A stretch of DNA of 64,000 bases from Ophiosphaerella korrae (GCA_028456385.1 JALNQF010000020.1:341694-405693); one strand, 5' to 3'; positions 1-11,826 are shown, counted from the stretch's first letter. Notes: generated by a model from the sequence alone, not told the origin. Numbers and translations: made by a program.

Positions 1-1413
1 GCTGTTTCAGGAGATGAAAGAAGATTTTGGAGGGACAGGCGTAGGTTGCTCAAACTATATGGTCTCGGCATTCCCCAGTTCCGAACAGTGTTGTAGTGAA
101 GCACCAATAGGCCGGATTTGAGAGCTACGGCATTGCTGAAATGCGATAGTGACCATTCTAAGCAGTGTATACGGACCGGGTGTCATAGGAATAGCACGTA
201 TGTATCGACTCGAGGTAAAGTCATGGTTCTACACGTTTGGATTAACGAGCTCACGGGGTTATGCAAGCTATTATCTTTAGAAATGAGTACTTAATGGGAC
301 CTATATCAAGGACAGATGGCTGCGTTCATGTGTACCATGCATACAATGACTACAGAGAGCATGTTTTCTCGACCACACCATACACCATACCTAGGCATGT
401 GTATTGACTCACCGAATATGCCCGGCCTCGGCTGTGGTAAGCTTGGCGGCGATGGATGCGTTGCAAAGGTTGACCTGCGTCGCTCACATCTCTAACTACT
501 AGCTCGGAACTTACTGTGTGCTTGATTACTTATCTACTAACCATCTCGCTCACAGCTACCCCGAATTGAAGACGTGTTTCAGCTTCTTCAAACTCTGAAG
601 GAATAGGCGGTACGTTGGATGTACAAAAGGGGCTTGAAATAGGTCAAACTATAAGGACAGCTCGAGCAGGGCACATAGCGGGGAACCTTTTCAATGTAAC
701 AGCAATTCGCAATAAAACGATGCATCCATTCGACAACAGCCACATGGCCAGCGTCTAGTTCTACCTTTGAGAGGATTGGAACAGACGTGACTGCCGACTC
801 CAGCGCTTGTACGTTATAAAGATTCAAATTATCCCCTTTTCGTTCGCAGCATCCATCTTCACGCTCCATCCGACAAAGGATTTTATTGCCCGGTAGTGAG
901 ACACAAAACCACCCCAAAGTGTCAAACCAACATTTCCGCAACGTCGATCAAGTTACCATCTTCATATATATTCCGTTCCGTACGATGTTCTATCGCACTG
1001 AGTGTGTACTAGTTTCGTTTTCGTTGAAGATTCTCATCTTCTCTAGGCCAAGGGACTCACAGTGCAGATTTGGGCCAGAATCTAGGTACTCTGAGAAAAC
1101 ATTCCTCTTTGTGCTTTAAACGAAGTGCGAGACAGAAACATTACCATGTGTGTCCGAGATAGACATCACGTTTAGACCGCTTCGGGCGTGTGTTGGACTC
1201 CAAGGAGCAGTTTCTGGGCAAAGAGGATATAAATAAGTATGTCACTCAATTTTAAGCACAATAACCCTCTTCCTTGGATAACAGCGCGAAGACGTCCAGC
1301 TAGGAACCACCCGCCCGGAATCAAGGAAGTACCTGTCACTACCAAATCTACTTATCATATATCAGCATAAGTGCCTTGGGAAAAGTTCGCATCATGCACA
1401 AGGCACCCGACTT
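1..1413. other. No supported gene
   Basis: I see no convincing gene here. A minus-strand reading frame of 117 codons at 588-941 has no recognisable domain and no splice partner. The stretch may be flank of a gene outside the window. Confidence 0.4.
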
Positions 1414-1866
1414 TCACTGCGATGCCATTATCAAAGGCGCGGTCAAAGGTTCGTTTTCCTGCAGTACTCTTAAAAATCGTAATACTTTCAGCATTCTGAC
1501 GTCCACGAAAAAGAAGGCACGCTGAGCGCTTACCTCCGCCCACCGATCAAGCCGGGCACATACAATCCGGATGCACCATGGCTCATCATCTTGTTCATCC
1601 CAGCAGCATTCAGCTTCGTATGTCCAACAGAAGTCTACGCCTTTCATAACTGTCTGGACGAGTTCGTAGATCGCGACTGTAGCATTGTGTTCGTGTCGGT
1701 CGATGCAAAGCATTCTTTCTGGTCCTGGTAAAACAGTACGGAAAAATACTTCATAGACGGTTTGGCAGTGTTGTACGGACCCGCTGGCAAGTCCGCTGCC
1801 CAGTGCCAATGCGACGCCCAACTCGTGGCTACCAGTAACATTGTTGCATGCAGAGTCGCAGCGCAA
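1414..1866 (-). CDS. Possible hypothetical protein, weak
   Basis: An open frame of 150 codons begins with ATG. Its middle part, rich in Trp, Cys and acidic residues (for example DFCWTYEAECCWDEQDDE), reads more like protein than random translation. A GTAAGC donor lies just after the DRWAE segment, so the real gene, if any, may splice out near 1530. I recognise no domain, and the frame may be fortuitous. Confidence 0.25.
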   Translation of the reverse strand: MRCDSACNNVTGSHELGVALALGSGLASGSVQHCQTVYEVFFRTVLPGPERMLCIDRHEHNATVAIYELVQTVMKGVDFCWTYEAECCWDEQDDEPWCIRIVCARLDRWAEVSAQRAFFFVDVRMLKVLRFLRVLQENEPLTAPLIMASQ

Positions 1867-2183
1867 GCAGCCGGCGGTGCCGAGGGCGACTAGCTGGGAT
1901 GGGGGAGGGGGGAGGGGCAGAGGAGGATGCAGACAACATTTGAGCAGACTAAGAATGGGGTTGGGCTTGGTGGGGGAGGAGGGGGGAAGGCCGGGTATTT
2001 GGATGTTGGGGGTGAGGAGCGGGTGTAAGGTTAGAGAAAATGTTTCGGCTAGTCATGTGTCATGGGTAGAAGTAGTGTTAATTTAGAATTGGGATATGCA
2101 ATTAATGTTTGTTTGGTATTGTTAAGATACCTATTATTTTGCTTGCTAGTAGTGATGGGTTTCTCAAAAAGCATTAATAGAGC

Positions 2184-3689
2184 TCACATGTGGATCTTGA
2201 ATCGCTGCTTCACTACCTTCCTACACATCGGACACTTGGTGGGTGCTAAAGGTAGATGGCTATGTCGGACAGGAACGACCACATCTGCACACCATTGACA
2301 CATAACCATATGTCCACATGGTAGCACTGCAATGTTGGCTAATTGCTGGTAACAAACCTGACACTCTAATGTCTTTGTCATTTCCTCGCTGGTCATAGGT
2401 TGTGGGCGGTCAGGCTGGCTGTCGAGTGTTTGCAGCTGTGGGGGATGTTCACCGTGCGGAAAGCGGGCGTGCATTGAGTGGCGCGCCGTGGTGATGGCTT
2501 CGGATGCGAGACGCAGACGTTGGAGCTCAGAGGTGATTTGTTGGATAGATGTTTGGATTTGAGACATGCCGTTGCCGTTAGACGATGATGTTGATGCTGT
2601 TGCAACAACGTCTGGGGGAATAGTGGTGTTTGAGTCTCGCGTTCGTCTCGTAAACCGCCGCACGTGAGCAGCGCTGGATCCTGATTCACCGTCTTGGCGT
2701 GAGAACTCAGCAAGGGCAGGGTCAATAGGTGGAGTCGTGCGAGGTTGGCCTGACACCCCAGGAGGTGAGGGATCATGGAGAGGGTTGGACGTAAAATTAC
2801 TTCTGGCTCTCGCTCTGCTGGCTTCGGTCCCGAATACATCTAAGTAGCTCTGGCGGCGTAATCTCCTCTCGATCGGGCCAACGCCGCTGCGTGGGGCATA
2901 ACTCCAGACGCTGTCCTCCAAGTCGACCCCTTGGGCCGTGACTGATTCGCGCATGACGCCCCATAGCAATTGCTCGTCTATCTCTCTCCGCTCTCGAGCA
3001 GAAAGCCCCTCGAGCGGGGGTGGGGCGGTGGTGTTGTCCGCTCGCCGCTCCTCGGCTTGGCGATAGCGCTCTTCTGCTCGGTTGAACATGGTGGAGAGGG
3101 GCGACTCGTAGTCGTCTTGTTGTATGTCCTCGCGAGTTCCAAAAACACGGGCAAAGCGTTCTCGGGCGCGCTGCAGCCTGGCCTCGCCGTTATTCAAGGG
3201 TCGCGGTTGGCTTGGTGTTGCTGGTGTTGCTGATATTGTTATTGGCAGTCGCGGCGGCAAGGGTGCCCGTGGGGCCTGTGGCACCGATTCTTGCGAGGGC
3301 CGTGGGGTCTCGTCATCTGAGGCTTCTGCAAGCAGCGTGTCCAGGGCGGAATCGAGGCTCTGCTGGGGCTCTGCTGGTTGCTCCTCCTCTTCGGGCAGCT
3401 GGCTGCGCCTGAGTCTGTTCTCAGGCCGGGAGGCGTCGTTGGCCACGCCTGCCCTGAGCTGGTCGAGCGTGCGGGGCAGGAAGCCTGGGCTGACTTCCTT
3501 GAAGGGCTCGCCTATGACGGGCATACGCAGCTCAACGCCGTTCGGGAGCCTCACGAGCCGGTAGCCTTGGTGGAACTCGAACCAGCGCTCCAGAAACTCG
3601 GTCTGGTCGGGTGTCTCCGGCACGCGAGTCTGCGATATCTCCATGGGAGGATCTGTGGCGGCAAGCCGGTTTGTCCAGAACTCTGCCAT
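2184..3689 (-). CDS. RING finger (C3HC4) protein, putative E3 ubiquitin ligase
   Basis: This single-exon frame encodes 501 aa. The last 60 residues form a C3HC4 RING: CQVC, then PCGH, then CQWC, then CPMC, ending in a short basic tail. The remaining 440 residues are low-complexity, rich in Arg, Pro, Ser and Glu, with no second domain that I recognise. RING domains of this spacing bind two zinc ions and recruit E2 enzymes, so a ubiquitin ligase role is likely, with unknown substrate. The start is the first ATG of the frame (MAEFWTNR). Transcription diverges from the Nudix gene at 4231, leaving about 540 bp of shared upstream DNA. No membrane segment is visible. Confidence 0.8.
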   Translation of the reverse strand: MAEFWTNRLAATDPPMEISQTRVPETPDQTEFLERWFEFHQGYRLVRLPNGVELRMPVIGEPFKEVSPGFLPRTLDQLRAGVANDASRPENRLRRSQLPEEEEQPAEPQQSLDSALDTLLAEASDDETPRPSQESVPQAPRAPLPPRLPITISATPATPSQPRPLNNGEARLQRARERFARVFGTREDIQQDDYESPLSTMFNRAEERYRQAEERRADNTTAPPPLEGLSARERREIDEQLLWGVMRESVTAQGVDLEDSVWSYAPRSGVGPIERRLRRQSYLDVFGTEASRARARSNFTSNPLHDPSPPGVSGQPRTTPPIDPALAEFSRQDGESGSSAAHVRRFTRRTRDSNTTIPPDVVATASTSSSNGNGMSQIQTSIQQITSELQRLRLASEAITTARHSMHARFPHGEHPPQLQTLDSQPDRPQPMTSEEMTKTLECQVCYQQLANIAVLPCGHMVMCQWCADVVVPVRHSHLPLAPTKCPMCRKVVKQRFKIHM

Positions 3690-4230
3690 GCTCCATCAGC
3701 ACCGCGCTGCCCATGGTCAAGCAAACATACCTTTGCAGTACCAGCAATAGCCCTGCCAGCGCGCGCCCCTCTGCACAAAGCCAATGCCGTCAATGTACAC
3801 TCTATAGGTGCGTGAATGGGCGCGCTCGTCGGCACAGGCACAGCAGCGAGGCGTCGACGTCAGTCGGCACGAGGTTGCCAGCTTGTGGGGGCAATGCACG
3901 TCCAGCCTCGGGCAATCCGCGGTAAGCGTGCCCATGGTGTGCTGCACCGCTGGTCACGGGATGGCTGTGCAGATGATTCAGTGTCCTCGAGCGACAGACA
4001 AAGTGAAGCACCGGTGGCGACGTGGGTCAAGAACATGAACGAGGTTCCAGAGTCTAGACGAGGCATTAGTTAGAGCTGCACCAAGGTGGGGCATCCGTCG
4101 CGAGAGCATACCCGTCATGCACCCAAGCACGAACCCTGGCTTCTGACTAACCAATCACACTGACTCACCCAGCCTACTATATAACCACACTTGGTCGCTT
4201 CTTGCAACAAACTCAGTCGCCCTATCAGCC
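3690..4230. promoter_or_regulatory. Divergent intergenic region, RING gene / Nudix gene
   Basis: The two flanking genes point away from each other, so both promoters must lie in these 541 bp. A TATA-like TATATAA stretch sits near 4178-4184, about 50 bp before the Nudix start. Small frames on both strands overlap one another and look fortuitous. Confidence 0.5.
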
Positions 4231-5343
4231 ATGCCGTACTTGTCGCCGAATAAAGAGTGTATAGTCAGTCTCCCCAGCTGGAACGGCCATAAGTTTGCCC
4301 AGAATGTCCCCGTCTTCTTTCCAGAAGATATCAACGGCCTGAAGCTCATGACCCTGCTCCCAGGCACAGCACCAAATGCAAAACCTCCAGCATATAAATT
4401 TGGCGCTCTCCAGGACTGGTTGGCGAGGCTCCTCGACAACCTTGCCCTCCAAGAGAACGAGCAACATCCCTATCACAAACACCCATACAAGCTGCGCGAG
4501 ATCAACATCCAGGACGTAACATGGCTCTCCCCGGACCAGATTGACTTCATAAAACTCGAAGCTTGCATCACCACCGACCCATACTTCCACGGCAGAGAAA
4601 CAGAAGCCCGATCCGACAGCCTCCCAGTCAATATATTTCTCAGAGGCGCCAGCGTTGCCATCCTAGTACTCCCACTCCCTTGCCCAATCCACCCCCCAAA
4701 AACAGCCACAACTAACAACCAATTCTAGATAATCGTCCAGCCCGAAGACGCAACCGGTGACCAGGAAAAACACACCATCTTCACCCGCCCCACCCCTAAC
4801 TCCATCTCCTTCGGGGTTCCCACCGGCATGGTCGACGGTGGCACCTTCACCGGCAACGCCGCCGAAGCTCTTTCCCAAGAAGCCAGCCTCACCATCGCCT
4901 CACCCAACCTCATCAACATGACGCGCCTCGCCCTCGACGCCCCGGACCCCTGCTCCACCCACCAACTCGACGCCACCCTGTCGCCCGCCATGCACCTCAT
5001 CCCCAAGGCCTGCGACAAGCTCATCCCCCTCATGCTATGCCAGAAGCGCCTGGCCCCCGCCCACATGGCGCACTTGCACCACAAGGCGACGGCGCTGCGC
5101 CTTGTCCCGCTGCACCACGCGTGGCGCGTGGGCGCATACGACCACAAGACCGGGGCTGCCCTGACGCTCTACCACGGCTTGAAGGCCAACGGCTGCATCC
5201 CGGATATGCCGCTGTGGGCGGAGCAGTGGTTGAAGAGGGGGAGTGAGGGTGGGGAGGACGAGGGGGGTGGGAAGCGTGTGAAAGAGGGGTTGGACGAGTT
5301 TGAGAAGGAGCTTTTGAGGGAGTTTGAGAGGGAGGGGAGTTGA
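4231..5343 (+). CDS. Nudix hydrolase-fold protein with degenerate Nudix box
   Basis: Two exons, 4231-4665 and 4729-5343, join in phase 0 across a 63-nt intron with a CTAAC branch site, giving 349 aa. The layout matches fungal and plant ADP-sugar pyrophosphatase-like Nudix proteins: an N-terminal fold ending in FLRGASVAIL, a VPTGMVDGGTF loop where the family has PAGMLD, and a C-terminal helix. The helix that should carry the metal-binding REUXEE glutamates reads EALSQE, so only the last glutamate of the signature is kept. The fold is likely; hydrolysis is doubtful. The far C-terminus is a charged Gly/Glu/Lys-rich tail. Residue assignment rests on alignment from memory. Confidence 0.75.
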
Positions 5344-6074
5344 GTGCGTGTATAATGTGGGAGTAAAGCTTTTTTCCTTGGCGTTTTGTACTTAGAGATA
5401 TCCCCCTGGATTTCGGTTTTTGGTTGTACGATGCCAGGTTTGATATGTAGACTTTTTTGACGGGCCGGTCGTAGAAGTTTATCTGCTTGATTTGTATGAG
5501 TGATGCAATGTAAAGTACGTTTGATTAATTTTGAAAAATTCGTCCTTATTCTCATATTAAGTTTGGAAATGTAGTGCATTCAAAACACGTGACCTGGGTC
5601 CCCTTTTGTTTAGATAGTCCAGCTGGTGCTAGTTTGAACTCAATGAGGGTCCTCTGCTGTTGTTACCACATGGTCCCTTTACTCCTTTATAAACATAATG
5701 GTACAACTCCATAGGCATGCTTATGCATGAATGTTTGCACGACGGTTTCGATGCATTGTCTCCATTTGTACACCATATCTTCAACAATAGTAGGTGCCCT
5801 TCGAATGTATCTTGTGATTCTACCTTTTATACTGGGCGTTGGGCCGGCTGTGTCCAGCAATGAAGTATAGGGTATAGAATATGTTGAGCCAAAGTCCCTA
5901 ACTCCACAACGCCCAGCACGCCAATGTAAAATCTTCCATACGAGAGCTACGCGTATGCCGTATAATAATTTTTTTTTGGTGCAGTACCCCTAAGCTCGAC
6001 CCTGTTGAGTGCTCTATATTATATCTAGATTAGTTTTTAGGCTGATTGAAAACAAGTGCGTGTGAACCAAGCCA
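5344..6074. other. Intergenic, no gene seen
   Basis: AT-rich spacer between two convergent genes. No reading frame, repeat or RNA gene stands out. It should hold the 3' ends of both neighbours. Confidence 0.5.
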
Positions 6075-7986
6075 TCATATTCTTACGTCTCCTTGCTGAA
6101 GCGTGTCGGACCAGTCGGGTCGGTATTTGATTTTCATATGCTGCATGAGATCTACGAGCGATGCGGACAGCGTCGCAGAACTTGGCCACTTCCAGGAGGA
6201 CAGTTCGAGAACGAGGAGCGCATTAGAGTAGAGCTGGATGAGGTTGCCGCCAAATATTGCGGGCATGTTCTGGATCAACACCGTTCCAGCTCGATAGACC
6301 CAGTGCGGTGTCACAAAGACGTGAACTCCTCCTAGACTAACAACGGCTTCTCTAGGGAGGTGTTAATAGGGCTCAGTTCTAAGAACCCCGGCTGCCATTA
6401 ACGTCTTGTACGTGTAGTTTGCGGCACGGGTAAGTTCGGTACTGTCAAGGAGGGGTTACGTACAGAACGTGCCAGGCACTGCCCCAAACGGGGTTAAGTA
6501 GGAGATGTGTCATGTGTAAGGAGATACGGACGATGGGAAGCAGCTCGGCCCTCTCATCTAGTGGAGGTAGCAGCTTCTTCATTTGCTGCTTTGTTACGTA
6601 ATCGCCCTTGCGGAAGCGATTCTGCAATCTGAATAGCGAGCACATGTACTCGGCAGGCTTCTTCTTATCGAAGCATAGTTCCGAATCCTAGTGGTAAAAG
6701 TCAATGGTGATGATTAATAATCTTGGGTTGATATCGTACTGGCTCTGGAAATAGTGCTGGCCGGTCTAGGGTCGACGCCACTTGGTTTTCGAGGCTGAAG
6801 ATTGTCATATGCATATACCAAAGGCATTCGACTTCGTTCGGCTGCAGCTCTTGTAAATCGCGTCTACATTCAAGGTCGAAAGCAAGGCGCGCCGCAAGTG
6901 CTATTTGCTGTCCATAGTGGCCTGATTTGGGATCAAAACAAGCATGAATGGCAAGTAGCAACACTGCCCGCAGGGTAGCTATGTTCGGCTCCATTGTTGC
7001 CGCTTCTAGTTGTTCCATGGCTTTACCGTAGTATTGGCTAGCAAGTGCCCGGTATTTGAGCGAGTGTGCTTGGTGATATGATAGACGCCCAGACGGGTTC
7101 CACACATACTCTGGGTTTTGCCTCTTACCCGTGTTAGGAAGAATATAGCAGGAGATAGAGTAGATCATGTTCAAAGTAAATATCTCGGTAGGATCCAGAT
7201 CCGGTGGTACATCTTCGACCAGGTATCGTCCTACAGGTAGTGAGCGGTCCAGGATAGGGTATACAGGTTGGATGACCTCAAGATACAATTCAAGGAGCTC
7301 CCATTCCTTCGCTGCTGATCTCTTCCAGGACAATTGGAAGTCGTCGTCTTCGTCATCAAGTAAAAGCGGAGAACGCACTCTCCGTGGGTGCAATCTTGGC
7401 GACTTCAGCAGACAGGACTCGGAGCCTAGATAACGATAACTGCCGCTGGCATTTGCAAAGTAATGCTCGTAATGCGAAGCGTTTTCAGCTAAGTTTGCAT
7501 CAATTTCTGCTGACAAGATAAGAGACTGGCCATCCTCGGTCGTGTCCATAGGGGTAGTTGATGGTTGCTTGGTTTCTGGTGAGAGTTTACGCACGTGAGC
7601 TACCAGTTCGGCAATGTAACTGTGGCCGTGTCAGTTGATTGTAGCGCAGGCGTGCGCAACAGGTGCTACCTTACGTCCGTGGAAGCAGCTCATCGCGGCC
7701 ATGGTCGTAAAACATGCACTCTGCACCGGCTTTGAGACATTGGCTATCAAGACGAATTAGGGTCATGCACAGCAGGCAAGCGAAGCAGAAGGTCAAGCTT
7801 ACCGGCATTTGGGTAGTAATGTGTCGCAACCGCGGCGACATTCCCTACATCGCTTACATGCAGGGAGGCTCTGGAAGAATGGTCAGCAAGGCTGAGGATA
7901 TTCTGAGACGTTGGGTTGGTGATGCATACCTGAATCAAGTGATCCAGATCGAGCGGCGTAGGTTGGTCGGTTGCGGCAGAAGCCAT
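6075..7986 (-). CDS. Zn2Cys6 fungal transcription factor
   Basis: Six exons (7986-7930, 7870-7803, 7743-7675, 7619-6740, 6687-6464, 6351-6075) join in frame to 524 aa. Cysteines 24, 27, 34, 41, 44 and 51 form a perfect Zn2Cys6 cluster, split by introns of 59 nt; an extra Cys lies between the second and third ligands. The body, with the LLELYLEVIQPVYPILDRS stretch, matches the fungal-specific transcription factor domain (Fungal_trans). These proteins bind DNA as zinc-cluster activators or repressors in the nucleus; the target is unknown. A GTAAGA directly before the stop could be a donor, so the C-terminus may extend further. Divergent from the second zinc-cluster gene at 8350. Confidence 0.82.
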
Positions 7987-8349
7987 ACGGCTGTGGAGCA
8001 GGCCGCCTAGTCTAGTAGGTAGTGGATGTGTCCTATGCGCTGCAGCACGACAGCTAGCGCACGATAGCGGTCGCGGTAGACAGACGAAGCAAAAGAAAGT
8101 TGAAATGGTGAACCAGCGCCGGGGGGTGTGTTCCAAGGCGACGCCGCGGCCTGGGCTGACCTGGCGGCCGGTGATCCATCGGCGGCTAGTCCTATCGTGT
8201 CGTGCCCAATGCCCCCATCATGGCGGCCATAGCATCGAACGCTGTCTGCCTCAGCTCTGCAATCACTTATTAGGTAACCAGCATCTCCCGTCGTGCAGTC
8301 ATGAAGAGCGCGCGCCCGCCCTGTGCTCTCCTCACGCCCAACGTCCACG
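7987..8349. promoter_or_regulatory. Shared promoter between two divergent Zn2Cys6 regulators
   Basis: These 363 bp separate two start codons facing away from each other. Both genes encode zinc-cluster regulators, so co-regulation or cross-regulation through this segment is possible. I did not identify a specific binding site. Confidence 0.5.
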
Positions 8350-10511
8350 ATGCAGCGCACTAAAGTCCGGCGGCGAGTGCTGGCCTGCGCAAGGTGTAGG
8401 AAGCGCAAGCTCTCGGTAAGTGCCAATTCATCTGCCTAATCGATCGCGCCAAGTCCTGTTGTTGGTGGTGCTGACTGGAGCCATCTATCTAGTGCGACGG
8501 TAAAGTTCCAGCCTGTACGCGATGTGTCGATGCAGGCGCGCAATGCGTTGGGTTTGACAGCTCAACGCAGCGTGAAGCCCCTCGAAGCATCGCCGATTTC
8601 CTGGAGGCACACATTGCCAGCCTCCAGGCCTCGCGCAACCTGCCCGGGGCGAGTCAGCCAGAGGCCAGCTTCCCCACCCCTCCTGACTCGAAGGATCTCG
8701 ACATCAAGCCGCCACCACCACCACCGCCACCTCTGCGCGGCACCGAGAAATGTGCCTTTGCCGACAGCCTGGTCAACCAGGTCATGGAAGACATCACGCC
8801 CGCTTTTCTCGGCGTTTCCAAGGCTAGGCCGCTTCTGCAGTGCGTTGTCAAAGGAACCCAGCTGCCCTCCAGGAAAGGGCCTGTAGTCTCAAACGACCTA
8901 AACGAGAACCATCCCAGGTCCATTTTAAATCCGCAGCCAACCAAGAGCCTATTCAAAGACCTTATCCCCGATGAGGTCGGCGCAAACCAGCTCTTTCAGA
9001 ACTATCTCGACAGAGTCATCACCCAGTATCCCATCTACCACCGCAATGATGTGACCACGGCCTTCAACTCCATCTACCACAAAAAAGCCTCAACACGGAG
9101 CGAAGAGACGTTCCGAAGCAAGTACATCATCTGCATCATCATGGCCATATCCCTCAGCACCACTGCCAGAAGCAAGGTGCGCAAAGCGAACGAGCTTGCC
9201 TACCAACTTGTCCGCCACGCCATGCAATGGATCCCCGAAGTTGCCACAAACGACATCCATGGTCTACAGGCCATACTGCTTCTGACACAGTACATTTTCC
9301 TCAATCCACGAATGGCCGACCTCTGGCTATTAACAGGCCTCATAAGCCAAGCCGTCATCGACCTAGGCCTGCACCAGGAACTTCCAAACGATTCCGGGGT
9401 ATCTGCATATCAACGTGACATGCGCCGGCGCTTATTTTGGTGCGCGTGGGAGATGGAAGTCGGCGTCTGTTGCATATTTCTGCGTCCTACCAGTCTTCCT
9501 ATCAGGGATATCGAAGTCGGCTTCCCGCTCGAAATGGATGACACCGCCATCACTCAATCTGGTTTCGATAAGACTGGCCGGGTGTCTAAATTTACCCAGC
9601 GAATCATCTGCCGCTTCAGGCTTATTGAGGCCGAGATCATATCGGTTTTATGGCACAATGAACCCATACCAAACAACTTGACCATGGAACAGTGGGAACA
9701 GAAATGCATTGATGCAATGTCACAGTGGCGATTGGAGATCCACGCATCAGCACGTACAAATTCAGACCCAAGTCTGATACAGAGGTGGAAAGAAATGGCC
9801 TTATACTCAGACATTGCGTTTCCCTACATTCTCGTGGCGCTATACCGGCCATCAAGACGTAACCCTAACCCAACGACGGCCCAAACAATGATTGCGCTAG
9901 CCAATGCTGTAAAAGTTGCAGACGGCTACTTTCAACAATCCGAGGCAGAGGCAGGGAGGATTAAATACGTCTTCCATCCATGTCATCATGTTTTTAGCTG
10001 CGCTATTGTTTTCCTACAAGGACTGCAGCGCTGCAAGCAAGAAGTCTCAGAGGCTTATTATCAGAAGCAAGTGGAAGATTGGCTCTACGTCTTTGCCAAA
10101 TGTTTCTCCTCCATCGCCGAGCGCTGGGCCGCCGCAAAGCGATGTCTAGAAGAATATGAACGACTCCTAATCCCGATCAAAAAAGAGTACCTAGATTATC
10201 TAGCTCAAAAGGCCAATACTCTTCGTCCACAACCTATTCAGACGGCCGTGCCACGAGCAGCTACCATGCACAATCAACTTCCGTTGACACCAATGCCAAC
10301 TTCCGCTGATATCGATGATGGCTACATTTATAGTGTGTTCAATCCGACCTCAGCAACGGATACGACCGATACGCTAGGAGCGGCGCATATGTACGATAAT
10401 CCGCCCTTGGATTGGAATGCCGAGTTCTCTCTAAATTCTGGAATGGAACCGGCGCCAGAGGCCCAGAACATTCCCGCAAACAATTCTTTCATCATGTCAA
10501 ATTTCCAATAG
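8350..10511 (+). CDS. Zn2Cys6 fungal transcription factor
   Basis: Exon 1 (8350-8415) and exon 2 (8493-10511) join in phase 0 over a 77-nt intron and encode 694 aa. Cysteines 13, 16, 23, 30, 33 and 40 make the zinc cluster, with a basic RKRK run between ligands two and three; the intron falls just before the third Cys. After a Pro-rich linker, a long Fungal_trans middle homology region follows, including ILLTQYIFLNPRMADLWLLT and a YQRDMRRRLFWCAWEME helix typical of the family. The Asp/Asn-rich C-terminus may activate transcription. The intron position differs from that in the divergent neighbour, so the two are not a recent duplication. No regulated pathway can be read from the sequence. Confidence 0.88.
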
Positions 10512-10686
10512 GGTTTTCTTCTTTTCAAACCAGGCAATAGGCATTGATTATAGACGAGAGCGTTAGTTGTGCCCTCAAGACTTCAATGTACGTAGGGGGC
10601 GTTATTTGGTACGTTAGTTGATATATTCAAACCGAATCTAATCAATGATTGATTTATATAGGATGTGCAAAAAGAGTCATAGGCCC

Positions 10687-11826
10687 TCAAAGATCCATAG
10701 CAATAGTCTCCTCTGCTTCCGTCGGTCGCCCTACCCTCACGACAGCCTTCCTACCTCTCAAATCCATGACAATGTTAAACAAAGTTCCACTCCCCGTTTC
10801 TTTCGTTTGAAATCTACAGATCGAACCAGGGTGGTTTTCCTCATCCTCGAACAAATGCGCAATAGTATCCCAATTGGGCTCTTCCTTCAAATTCTGGGTA
10901 ATTTGAGTCATAGTCTGCACTCGTGATATCGAGTCCTTAAGCCACATGGTGTCGATTTCGTTAGGGTGCTCCTGTAGTAGGTGGTTTGTGTGGATGATGC
11001 GACCTGCTGTGTCAGGGACACAATGCGCAAAAGTCGACTTGGTGAACTCCAATCCAACTGCGGTGTCCTGGTCCGCAAGGAGAATGTGTGCTGACGATGC
11101 CATACCGTGGCTCTTGAGCTTTTCAACTGCTGCTTTGACAGATGTACTTTCTAACGCCATGCGAAGACCAAAGTGAACTGGTAACCGCGTTGGATCTACG
11201 CCATGAACTCTAATAGCATTGAGAAGGGTGCCAACGCCTGAACTATTGAAACCTATCTTGCCTATGATACCAGCTTCTGTGACCTGTGCAATAGTCGGTT
11301 TGTAAGGCTGGGTGATCTTTGTGATGATGAGGTTCTGCTTTTGTTCGGCCATCCACTGACACAAATCAGCCATCCAAACATACTGATGTTATCAGTTGCA
11401 TGCAATACTTACGTCCCAATTCTGTCCCAGCCACGCATGTTGAGCGGTATGCCATGCCAGCGCTGTGCACCCATCGCTGAACAGCCCAAAATTAATCTCC
11501 GTTCGCACGTTCAAAGCCACAATATCCAGAAGAGATTTTCCAGCACCATCCGCTATACCACGCATTTCCTCGTGAAACGGAGGCCATTGCGCTTTTGCCT
11601 GCTGTTCAAATTTCAACGCATGCTGAAGGACCTGTGGCCACGTCTGCTTGCAATTTTCCTGAAAAAGCGCAGCATAAAAGGCGATACAGCGACCGATCTC
11701 GAGCTTCGCACCTTGTCCGTGTTGCAAGCCGATCTAAACAAACCGTTAAAAGGCCCGTCTACGTAGCATGACATCACAGATCCAGCCTACCTCGTATGGA
11801 GTTCCCGTGCACTCAATAAACAACAT
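10687..11826 (-). CDS. Acyl-CoA:6-aminopenicillanate acyltransferase-like protein (peptidase C45)
   Basis: Exons 11826-11791, 11733-11413 and 11355-10687 join across two 57-nt introns to give 341 aa, close to the 357 aa of the Penicillium isopenicillin N acyltransferase. The N-terminal pattern GTPYE-IGLQHG and the Gly100-Cys101 pair in SDGCTALAW match the Ntn-hydrolase self-cleavage site, where the Cys becomes the new N-terminal nucleophile. LGQNWDW and FNSSGVG are further family signatures. Many fungi without penicillin genes carry such paralogues; the substrate is unknown. The C-terminus (AMDL) is not a canonical peroxisomal PTS1, unlike the ARL end of the Penicillium enzyme. It is convergent with the transcription factor at 8350-10511 and divergent from the deacetylase. 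Confidence 0.87.

Noticed and set aside
2970..3925. Several plus-strand frames across the RING gene
   Set aside because: Antisense shadows of a frame that ends in a complete RING finger.
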